A stretch of DNA of 64,000 bases, taken from contig WPIO01000083.1 in assembly GCA_009760855.2 (NCBI GenBank), forward strand, positions 1,520,001 through 1,584,000, read 5' to 3'. A program made the position numbers and the translations under genes. This document shows positions 54,850-64,000 of the stretch, one piece after another. The DNA is from Cristatella mucedo. Its lineage: Eukaryota; Bryozoa; Phylactolaemata; Cristatellidae. The notes beneath the pieces were generated by a model. The model ran no database searches. It saw nothing but the letters and a program-made list of their open reading frames with translations, and was not told the origin of the DNA. The stretch's first letter is position 1. Each line of letters begins with the position of its first letter.

Positions 54850-55760
54850 GCACACAAGATACTACTATAAACGGCTAGGGTTTGGCTTAAACTCACAGCC
54901 TACGATTGCCGTGCCGTAGTAAGTACTTTCCATGGACCCGCCGGTTCTCGCAGGCACTGACTGACTCGCATGTGGATGATACAACCGCCAATAATGGCAT
55001 GGTCGCGAATGAGCGGGTCATTTCCGCGAATCTCGACAGTTCGCGCTAGAAACAAAACCAGCAGAGAAATTGTTAGGGGTCGCCGCCTACTAAGCCTTCC
55101 TGTCACTGGCCGTAAGTGCGAACTTGAGCGCAGCTAGCGAAGCTGAACGGCTACCTCGGTCTGCGACTCTGACGCAGCTTTTCCCGCCTTTCGAACACTT
55201 GGCCGACCATTTTTTTCTGCTGCTGGGTAACTACGACCGGCATTCTGGTATTTGAAGAGAGCCGCAAATGACCTGTCGTGGGATGCCAAGACTACGGAGT
55301 CGTACGGTCGTCGGATGGCGCAGGAGATCGACCGTCTTATGGCTAAAGAGGATCTTGTGCCCGTCGTGCGGTAGGTACCGTCCTCGCCAGGTGGGTAGGT
55401 ATGGCGCAACGAAAGCAGATTAGCGGTGGCGGCGGGGCAAGTCGGAGGACGACCTGTGGAGGAAGCCTCCGGGTATTGAAAGCCCGACCGGGCAGCGCAT
55501 ATAAATCATGCTTAGCTCTAGGCTTTTATGAAGAGCTCACGCCTAGCCCTGGCCTGAGTAAGCTCAAGATGTTCACTGACTCAGGAATTCGTGGCTGCAA
55601 TGCGTGGCAGCGATGAATGGCTACTATCACTCATCGAAGTGGGTACGCTTATCAAAACCTTCGGTCTGGGCTAGGCGATGGCGCGTCGGTGGATGGCGAT
55701 AGGCGGCTACATAACCAAGGAGTAGGACCGGCAGGTGCGGATACGTCATTCTCGGATTCG
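54850..55760. other. No gene recognised
   Basis: Overlapping short frames on both strands (for example 54900-55106 minus, 55134-55409 minus) carry no motif I recognise. Confidence 0.4.
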
Positions 55761-55764
55761 ATCG

Positions 55765-55850
55765 CGCTTCCTTTACAGCATAAGTGCCTTGAAGGAGATT
55801 AAGTTATCTGAGGTCGCTTTGCAAATGTATTACTATTTTTATTATTGTCA
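55765..55850 (+). mobile_element. LINE/SINE 3' tail, variant
   Basis: gcgcttcctttacagcataa, gtgccttgaaggagattaag and ttatctgaggtcgctttgca with a TTATTATT end. Confidence 0.7.
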
Positions 55851-56457
55851 TACAAAAGTTCTGTTGCAAACCGCTACAACCAAGTTGACCAGTTAATAAT
55901 GGCCTTGGCCTTGCTCAAGCCCGTTGTGCACGTCGCTGCGGCCGTCCCTAAATAAGTCTTTCATCACCTGGGGGTCCGACTGGCCATCGACTGTACTTGT
56001 TTCAGTAGGGTAGTGTGTGCGCGTGTGCCGTGTGCGTGCGGCCCTTGCCGATAACGGCCACATCCGGGTTTCCACGTGACTGCGGATTACAGGGGAGAGC
56101 CGTACCAGGTGGAGATATCCAAAGAAAGGGGCCCGCCGTGGCAGCTCGAGGTGGGCGATTCGGCTACCTTCGGAACTAATGCTGTCCGCCAGCTATGTGC
56201 CAGCTAGGGATCAGATCGGAGCGTCGTATTAATGTGACTATAGGTCGTCTGGCGACGGCATTGTGGATCGAACTATAGCAGGAATGGCAGCCAGAAGTTG
56301 GCGGGATTGTGTTGATGACGCTTTGCTGGCACACTGCATCCGCCACGACCCGGGCTAGACGCCAGTACGCCGTCTAGCAGAAAACTCTTAAGAACCAATT
56401 AAAAAAGCAGATAGCTCGAGAACTCGGAGCGGACAGCCGAACGAAGGTGGCAATATC
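55851..56457. other. No recognised feature
   Basis: GC-moderate flank of foldback-like element I; no conserved coding sequence seen. Confidence 0.35.
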
Positions 56458-58203
56458 GCAGTGTAACAGGGTAGAGCATAACCCCAGGTCGGAGTACAGC
56501 CGGGCTTCAAACGGCCTAGGCCACTTTATAACGCCGGAGGTATATTATGGCCAAGGCTACTTTATACCCCTTTAGGCCAAACTATACGCCATCATGTCAA
56601 CAGTTTTGAGCAACACACACACACACACACACACGAATCTTTACGTGATGGCTCACAAACCCTCGCCGGCACCAACCCTCACACTTCATTCTCTGCTTTC
56701 CCACGTTCTTATCTTAAGGCACTCTTTACTCCGACCTCTCATCTACCTCGTCTTTTCTACAAACTGTTTCTTAAGTCGGAATGCTTGCTACCGTATGCGC
56801 ATCAAAAGTCTTCGGGCTCTGTGTACGCTCTCGAAAACTCTCCAGCGTATTAATGCGCCTCGTCGTTGTAACTCTGCTCCGTTAAAGGGAACGAAACATG
56901 TTCATACTGCATCATTCTGAGCGGAACTCAATTTACTCAGGAATCTTGAAAGCCCAGGATTCGCTTTCCGGTTGTAAGTGCAGCTGTCTGTGTCGCCATG
57001 CTAATGCGGGATTTTCGCTGCTTGGCTTTAAATCCACAAAATCCAACCCAAAGTCATTTTCAAATTTGTCCTTTGCTTCAGCTCGTTTGTCGGCTTAACT
57101 CGAGTTGCAAGTGTCCCGCATTTCAAATTGAAGACCGTCGGCGATCGATCCTTGTGCTCAGTAGGAACAAGACTGCTGGAACTCGCTGCTTCCACGCTCT
57201 CTTTATGCAAGCGCCCTAGCCTGTAACGATGTCGCTCCTGGCACTGTCAACGATGACGGTCAGTTCACGCTTTTTGACAGCAGCAGGCGTAGGGTACAGG
57301 TTAGCAGGAGGAAGGGCGAGGAGCAGAGGCTGCAGTCTAAGGAGCAGAGAAGTGAGGAGGACGGCGGCCTCTGGCTGTCTGCTTCTATGACCTCAGTGTC
57401 GATCGTTGATAAGGTTGTTTCGTCGCAGAACCTCCTCACGCCGATGCATTCTTAATTGTCTCAATTGTTGTTGCCATGAACAAGGGAGTGCCACTTGTCT
57501 ACAAGGCTTGACGACCTTTCCATGTCACGCCCCTTCTTAAACAACTTGACCGTTTAGCTATCGAATAGCGGAACAAAAACTTTTGTCAGTCACACTCAAG
57601 GCTCGAAACGGCTTAGCACCCTCCTACCTGTCTGAGCTATTAATTGACTTTCGCACCTGTTCGTGTCTAAACATCACCTGATCCTACTACTCTGGCTGTC
57701 TCATTTTTAAACTGACGACTCTAGGCGACCGTTTCTTTTGCTCACTACGACCTTGAGTGCAGAATCTCCTTCAATATTCCCCTAGTGCTGATGCTCTAGA
57801 TTGTTACCACAGCTTCGACTGCTTCTGAAAACTGCTTTAATTAATCAAATTGAAAATATCACTTTCATTTATGCACTTTTTAGATATCGACACAAGATTT
57901 TTATCGTATATCAGCGGAAATGTGTTGTAATATTCTCTATTGTAATATTGTAATATTTGATAATCGCCACTGAGAAATCAACAATAACTAAAAGAGTTTG
58001 TTAAAAAAAATTCGTGCTCTGCGTCATCTTTCAGTAGGGGTATATTTTGGCCTGGCGGGTTATAGTTTGGCCTAGCCTATTGTGCACCCCTGGTATAGTG
58101 TGGCCTATGATGTTTTAACCCTGGGGTGTATATTAGCTAGGCGTTTTAACCCCGGGTATACTCTAAGCGGAGTAGACTATGGCCTGTTGCATCTGTGTAG
58201 CAG
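56458..58203 (+). mobile_element. Foldback-like element I, both termini present
   Basis: About 1.75 kb. The left terminal region (56458-56600) starts gtgtaacagggtagagcata and contains aaacggcctaggccacttta and two further related subrepeats about 34 bp apart. The right terminal region (58030-58203) is the inverted counterpart, ending tatggcctgttgcat. Between them are a (CA)n run, sequence shared with element II and with 47.3-48.3 kb, and a LINE-type C-terminal reading frame: FKLKTVGDRSLCS near 57125 and KARNGLAPSYLSELLIDF near 57597-57650. No transposase was recognised. It holds the empty site of the LINE insertion found in element II. Confidence 0.8.
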
Positions 58204-58224
58204 ACCAGAGTATAACCGGGTATG

Positions 58225-60235
58225 TCGATGAGATCCGTCATGGGTACTTTCTCCAGGGCCGGTTCATTTCACCACCATGCGTTGGATGGCCGCATACAAC
58301 CAAGCTGGAAATTTGAAAAAAAATATTGCGTCGCCATTAGCGATCCTGTTATTGGACGTTTAAGTGGCTGGAGTTTACCTCGATCGCAGAGAATGCTTAC
58401 TGCTTCCTTCTCCTCTCTCAAGCGGCTCGGATCCAATCACAAGGACCGAATTGGGCAGCTCGAAGACAACAAAGGCGACAAAGATTGCAAAAATGCAAAC
58501 TTCTAGCGCATCAAGACACCAAACGTCACATCACTACCAGGCATTGCAGGAGGCCATCGACCTCATCAACAACGAGGCTCCCACATGATAACGGTTCCCA
58601 CTGAGAGAAAAACTCTCAAGCGAAAAACGTAGCTCCCTCGGGTGCTACCGAAGCTGAACGTATCTCTCCTGCTATCAAGGTGAATTGTCCACTTGGGCAT
58701 TGACTAGACTTGGATTTTGAAGGGAATGTCTTAATATCGTGCCAGTTCAGTCCTCCCCTTTCCGAGAAAGATGCCTTTCTAACTGACGGCAGTAGCCGAT
58801 CCATGCCTGTTACAGGTGTAAACCATGCCTGTGTCTGTCGGTCCATGGCTCCTGAGATATCAGATGATTTATTTCAGCCATAAGCACCATTTTTGGCATG
58901 AGGGTCTAATTGTGCCGAATGCCTAAAATATCGACCACGGTCGTGCCCTCGGCACACTCTTGTCACGTTATAAGCTCATGAATTGCAATCCCGGCATTTG
59001 GCATCAAAAAGAAGTTGGCTTCAAAGAGAGGCGTGAAGCTTTGACTTTAGTGCTGCCGAAGCCTCAGCTCTTCAGTCGACGCAACAACCCAGGGAAGGAT
59101 GCAAAATGGCGCAGGGCCATCTTTACTCGATGAGTCGAGTGTAAACAGGAGCCGTTAGCATGAGCAGGCCATTGTTTGGGCCTTGTTGGTTTATGACCGC
59201 ACGATGGCCGAATGCATTCCAAGGATCTTATTACTAAAAGCAACCAGCGCCGAATAAAAGAAGTCACCAGCGTCTCTCTTTTTCTCTCTCCCACTCCCTC
59301 TCTCTCGATCATGCTTCCTTTGCAGAAGATGTAAAGTGCCTAGAAAGAGATTGAGTTCTCTGAGGGCGCTATATCAAATGCATTATTATTATTATTATTA
59401 TTTATATATCTCTCTCTCCTGCTGCTCCTCCCCCTACTGCACGGGAGCCTCCTGGACCTGTTCGGTCTGGCTCCTGCACAGCCTGTCCGACAGGCAAAAC
59501 TAAGGCATGTTTAGCCGTCGGGCAACCGTGCATTGGCTGCTACGAAGCCGCAGATCCCGACCAGCCAGGTGACCAGCTTGCCGACCGGCTCAGTGTGATA
59601 ATCCAAGAAGGGAGCCACCGCGAACATGACCGCTAAAGGTCACAGGCACAGCACATCACGGCTTGGCGTCGATGGCCAGCCCGGCTCACTAGAGAGGCAG
59701 CCCTTTGCACGAATCGGCATCTACCTACAGCTGGTAGCTGCTGATATTCAAGCATGGCCGTCAGCCCAACAACCTGCCTCCGAGCAGAATCTAGTCAATG
59801 CCAGCCACCTGACATATCACGCTAGAAAGAAACCTGTGCCCGAAAAAAGCAAGATATTTGTTAGCATTAGATGCTCGGAGTGGATGCAGCAATAGCAGCA
59901 GATCGATTTGGAGCAGCAGCAGCAGCCGCAGCAGCCGACCCCAATGCATTTCATTGCTATCGGCATCATTACAGGAAATTGAGATATTGAGAAACAAAGG
60001 CAATCGCTGAAAATCGAACTGGGTTATAAGGATCAATCGACACACTGCGTTTGATAATGAGTCAGGGGATGCCAGGCCGGGGCCACTCTAGTCAGTTGAT
60101 TCCCTCAACCGGCGAAACTTCCTCGACTTTCTCACGTTTATGTGCAAGCGAGATGTCGAACGCCATCGTGCTCGAGAGGGCCCCCCCACAACGCCGGGAT
60201 AGCCAGCCGGGACATTCAGAAGAATCCACACGCGA
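58225..60235 (+). pseudogene. ZMYM1-like hAT fossil 2, split
   Basis: 58225-58500 parallels 43060-43400: gtcgatgagatccgtcatgg with tactttctccagggccggtt, then cagagaatgcttactgcttc. 60003-60200 parallels 43523-43700: aaggatcaatcgacacactg, cgaaacttcctcgactttct and acgtttatgtgcaagcgaga. The stretch between is not recognised apart from a LINE tail at 59295-59402. It is less complete than fossil 1 and lacks the catalytic blocks. Confidence 0.65.
59295..59402 (+). mobile_element. LINE/SINE 3' tail
   Basis: atcatgcttcctttgcagaa, gtgcctagaaagagattgag and ttctctgagggcgctatatc with a run of seven ATT units. Confidence 0.85.
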
Positions 60236-60267
60236 GCTCATAATAAATAATAAATAAATACTAGCTG

Positions 60268-60425
60268 ATTCAACAGCCTCTTTTGTATAGCGACAGAAGA
60301 GCCTTTACGGTCATCACAAATGCTAGCAGCGGCAGTAAAAGATCACCCACAGCAGAATTTGAACCCACGACCTCGGAAGCAAGGTCAAGAAAAACAACCA
60401 CCTTAGCTAGTGTGCCATAGCGGCT
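60268..60425 (-). mobile_element. SINE-A copy
   Basis: Minus strand: gcctcttttgtatagcgaca, gaagagcctttacggtcatc, gaatttgaacccacgacctc (B-box) and gctagtgtgccatagcggct (head). It follows a short TAATAAATAAATA run. Confidence 0.85.
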
Positions 60426-60429
60426 CAAA

Positions 60430-61835
60430 TTTCTTTGGTAATCGCCTCGATCGCACGATGGGGTTTAAAACCATATTTTCGGCGAACGATACGCGCTACG
60501 GTACACGGCATGCTTGCCAGGCGTCGAGTGCATCTTCTTGAGACAGTGGCTTCAAAACTTTTGTGAGAAAATAGATTCGGACTCGCCACTGGAGAACGTC
60601 CAGACGCTTCACGTAGCAGAGGCGTCGCAAGGGTGGGCAGGGGAATAGATGTCTCCCGGCGCCAGGGTCGAGGGGGCGCCACAAGCAAAATGAATTTCGT
60701 ATATTTTTTTTTTATCTTTTTTTCATGTGAGAATACCAATATTGATTTCAAGCAAGTCCTTGTTTCAATGGACGTGATTATTGCTGGCTGAGCTGGTGAA
60801 GGATGTTTACAGACTTAGATCAAGCTAGGCTTAGCTGGCTTTGCCAGCCTGGTACTCTCGCCAGAGAGCATCCGATCCATAAAACGTAAATTTTGAGGAA
60901 GTGATTAGTAAGTGTTTATTTTAGATTTTATTCTGCTAAGAGACACTGTGTACACTGAGTCTCCTGGCGCCATTATGTAGACCACGTCGGCAATTCCAAT
61001 CTTCCTAAGCCTTTTAGTCCAGATGCTCTATGGCTCAACCTCTTCATCTGGAGACGGAGTCAACGGTGTTAAGGTCAGTGTTACTCCAGATCGGCCTCCG
61101 TGAACTGCATTGCCACAATGGCTACTGCGCACTTTCTTACATTTTTTGTCACCCCAATCTATTTTCAGAAGACACGAGAGAAAAAGGCAAGTGTTGCCCA
61201 GCACAGAAAATGAAAACGTGAGAAGAAAGAAGCAAACAAGTCCAGCAAGGTACTAAAAGGTACTAGAAGGTTTCTTGAAGAAGGCAAAGCTGATGAACAG
61301 TGAAGCCACAGAAAAACACCAGGAAACGTTGACAATCACAGAGCGAATAACGAAGAACAGTTTGAGGTGGACGAAAGCAAGCAAGACGGAGACAACGACA
61401 AGAACAGAGAAGAGGAGGAGGAGGAGGAGGACAGGAATGGAGGCAGAAGGCACGACAACACCGGCGAAACAAGCACTCTTCTAGGTGAAAACTTCATAAA
61501 GAAACAAGGCTTCGCTCTGTGAAGACGAAGACTGCCACCATTGGGACCACGAAGGTGCAAGCACTGCCACAAGAGAAGAAGATATGGAATCTACTGCAAT
61601 CTTTCTCAAGTGCTGACCCTGAATGATATTGGCTGCCTGAAGTTTGACCAAACCTCATGTTTACTCGTCTTTCCGTAGCAACTTCGAACTGAACTAGTAG
61701 TACGAGGATCCAGCCTGTTTCCGAACGAAGAAGGTCCACTTGCTTGAAAAAGTGGTCGAGCCATGAGCACAGCCTGCGTCAAGAGGTAACTTGCTAATGG
61801 GCATGAAGTTAGCAGGATCTGCCTGTTCTACGCTC
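60430..61835. other. Flank of hAT fossil 3; possible transposon end
   Basis: At about 60612 the sequence cagaggcgtcgcaagggtgg then gcgccagggtcgagggggcg resembles the left end of hAT-type elements, but no matching right end was found in the window. A purine-rich, Arg/Lys-coding stretch lies at 61275-61480. No gene was identified. Confidence 0.4.
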
Positions 61836-61839
61836 CCTC

Positions 61840-63305
61840 AAAAAAGTCGTAATATTGCTTCTGTTGTTTGCTCTACCCTATGCCAATCAAAAATCCCCGA
61901 TCTTCATGGGCAAATGGTTTAGCCAGGAAAGAAACCTTAAAGCTATTTGCCCATGAAAGCAGCCCTTCTCAATGTCTGGCTCTCACCAAGTGGAAGGAAC
62001 GCAGAGAAAAGACTTCTCAAAGGAAGAGGAATAGACACTGCTGTTAAGTTGCAAGTCTTATGGGAAAGCAAGGACATAAGAAGTCATAAACAGAGTTCTC
62101 AGCTGCATCAAGTTCTCGGTTTCTCAAAACCTGGCATTGAGTGGATACCGAGAGAATCTTGGCCTGGCTGGTGAGGAAAACATTGGTAACTCCTCGGGTA
62201 ATTCTTCGTCTTCTAGCTCAGTACGGTCCTCTTTTGTAATCTGTACATCTGGAACACGCCAGAAGGAATTCAAAGTCAGTCTCTTATCCTCTTATCAGTT
62301 TCTTCAAATAAAAAATTATTTTCTTAGTATACTTGCATCCACAGTCAGAGACAAGCTACTCGGTAACATACGACGAAACAAGTACTGCGGAATTCTGTTT
62401 GACTCAACTCCTGATTTGGCACACCGCGAGCAGATTCTGAGGTCATTATATATGTCGACGTTTATTTTCCCAAATAAAAGGCCATCATCGAAGAGTATTT
62501 CTTGGACTTACTTCAAATCTACCTCAAAGATGCTGCAGCAATTGATGCTCTAATCTTGGACAGATTTGAATCTTACAAAATGTCCTTGCAAGGTTTTAGG
62601 TCGCAGTGCTATAAAAACGCAACCGTCATGTCTGATTACTTGTCAGGCGTCCTAAGGAGAATGCTTTCACTAAATTAGAAGGAAATTTTTGTAAACTGTT
62701 ATAGCCACAGCTTAAACCTGGCAGTTTTTCATGCTGCAAGTCAAGGTTCCGTTGTCGTTACCTTTTTCGGAACAATAGAGAGCACCTACTTATTCTTTTC
62801 AAGATCAACTCTGAGGTGGGAAGAACTGAAGAAAATCTTAGCCACCACGGTCAAACGTGACTCTGCAACAAGGTGAAGTGCAAAAGTGGAGGCTGTGAAA
62901 GCTATAAATGATGGCCTGAACAACATTGTAGGTCATTCGGAGCAGCTATCTGAGGACACAAGTGGAACGCTTGAAACAAGAAGTGAAGCTGGCAGTCTCC
63001 TACATTGCATTTCGAACTTGGCTCCATTGCCATTTTGGCTTATATTATTATTTTTACATTGATTGTAAGTGCATTATTATTACTATGTCACTGTCGCGTA
63101 GTCACGCTGCGAGAGACTCAACACTCGAGCCGAGGCCGGCCGAAGACCTAATGTATAAGCTGGCTATACTTATTCTGACACTGCCAGTGTCAGCTGTCAA
63201 GGCCGAACGTGTATTTTACGTACTAAAACTTATCACGACATGCCTTGCTTGCAAAGACGATGGTTGCAGACTACCCCGACGATGCCGCACTATAGTATCT
63301 TAAGA
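61840..63305 (+). pseudogene. ZMYM1-like (DUF4371) hAT transposase fossil 3
   Basis: The best preserved hAT of this type, plus strand, frames changing repeatedly. HESSPSQCLALTKWKERR (61955-62010) is the segment after the TTF-type zinc finger. VRDKLLGNIRRNKYCGILFD followed by STPDLAHREQILRSLY (62345-62450) carries the DUF4371 D-x-T-x-D block. NCYSHSLNLAVFHAA near 62697-62742 is the C-x-H-x-LNL block. LMYKLAILILTLPVSAVKAE then RVFYVLKLITT (63150-63240) is the C-terminal dimerisation motif. Many stops; not functional. Confidence 0.85.
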
Positions 63306-64000
63306 AAGGAACGGCCGAGATGGCGACGAGTGATGAGATCATCGCAAGCGTTCAATCTATGCACAGCCGCCGGTCGTGTCTAATAAAGGACTTTCGATTG
63401 CACTGCCTTATCATTTTCATAAGGGCTTGGTCCTACCTAAAAATACGAACTCCGCCACTAGCTGGAGCCACCACAGCTGGTCTGTGAAGACCGTCAATCG
63501 CTACGTTGGCTCTACCCGCTAAGCGGCGCGCGATAAACTCAAATCCCCAAATTTTAGGCACCCTTCGCAACAGACGTTTTTTCTTCAACTTTTTCAATAA
63601 TTGTTCAGTCAATTGCTTGTTTTTGTGATTAGCACCGTTTTTCTATTTATCTTTTGTGATACGTTCTAAATCAATGCATTTTTACTTTTTATAATAATGC
63701 TTCAAGAATACAAGTGCATTAAGCGACTTGTCTGAGAGACGCGATCTTAATTGTATAGAGAAACTCGTACAGAACGAAAAAACTCTTTCAATGTCCGTTA
63801 TGTTGGCTTAATGGATAAAATTGCGCCGTAACATTTTCTGGATTTTCAATTGGCTTTTCAGAGTGCAATTGATTATCTATCTTTTTAAAGCAACACATTC
63901 AAGCCATCTTGAAGAGACAAGTTCATATTTTCAGCATCATTTGACGACTCTCAGAGGACAATTCTACAGCGTTGACTGAAAATAGACGAGGCGCTAGATT
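63306..64000. other. Flank, no gene recognised
   Basis: Contains aactccgccactagctggag near 63449, a possible hAT-type end, otherwise A/T-rich sequence with no supported feature to the window end. Confidence 0.35.

Noticed and set aside
60612-60680. Definite left end of hAT fossil 3
   Set aside because: The sequence resembles a hAT-type terminus, but no inverted partner was found within the window, so the pairing is unproven.

Overview
The window is a piece of an invertebrate (non-vertebrate metazoan) nuclear genome. It carries spliced animal genes with GT-AG introns, CR1/L2-type LINEs, tRNA-derived SINEs, hAT, MULE and Ty3/Gypsy remains, and many dinucleotide microsatellites. There is no operon structure and no prokaryotic signal. 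The sequence alone does not fix the phylum. Most of the 64 kb is layered, decayed transposable-element DNA around three well-supported protein-coding genes.

Host genes. (1) At 2539-7475 (+) are the last four coding exons of a PANK4-like gene, encoding the DUF89 metal-dependent phosphatase domain; the upstream exons lie outside the window. (2) At 28694-32807 (+) is a SMYD3-like SET/MYND protein in two coding exons. It has a complete MYND zinc finger and post-SET cysteines, but Asp replaces Asn in the NHSC motif. A fragment of its second exon recurs about 0.75 kb downstream. (3) At 38638-41888 (-) is a two-exon GT92 (DUF23) glycosyltransferase of about 444 aa, type II membrane topology, with a TATA box. 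It lies in a GC- and CpG-rich island (about 37-43 kb). Beyond its stop are a perfect 19-bp hairpin and a (CCGA)n array of about 324 bp.

Repeats by region. 0-16 kb: several copies of one CR1/L2-like LINE, mostly on the minus strand, including one 3.15-kb copy with endonuclease and reverse transcriptase that split an older plus-strand LINE. 17-24 kb: Ty3/Gypsy fragments (gag-protease and integrase C-terminus, minus strand) with a hAT transposase fossil between them. 24.5 kb: a 304-bp hAT-type MITE with target-site duplication. 25-36 kb: LINE 3' ends, two SINE families, a short dispersed repeat and a MULE fossil around SMYD3. 43-45, 58-60 and 62-63 kb: three ZMYM1-like (DUF4371) hAT fossils. 47-58 kb: a repeat family with long inverted termini made of subrepeats around GGCCTAGGCC, present as two nearly complete copies in opposite orientation (51.1-52.7 and 56.5-58.2 kb) and two partial ones.

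The most interesting observations are the foldback-like family with LINE-derived interior, a LINE insertion whose empty site survives in the sister copy, a SINE family sharing its 3' tail and hairpin with the resident LINE, the substituted SAM-site residue in the SMYD3-like protein, and the SMYD3 exon fragment. All similarities were judged by eye; no alignment or database search was run.
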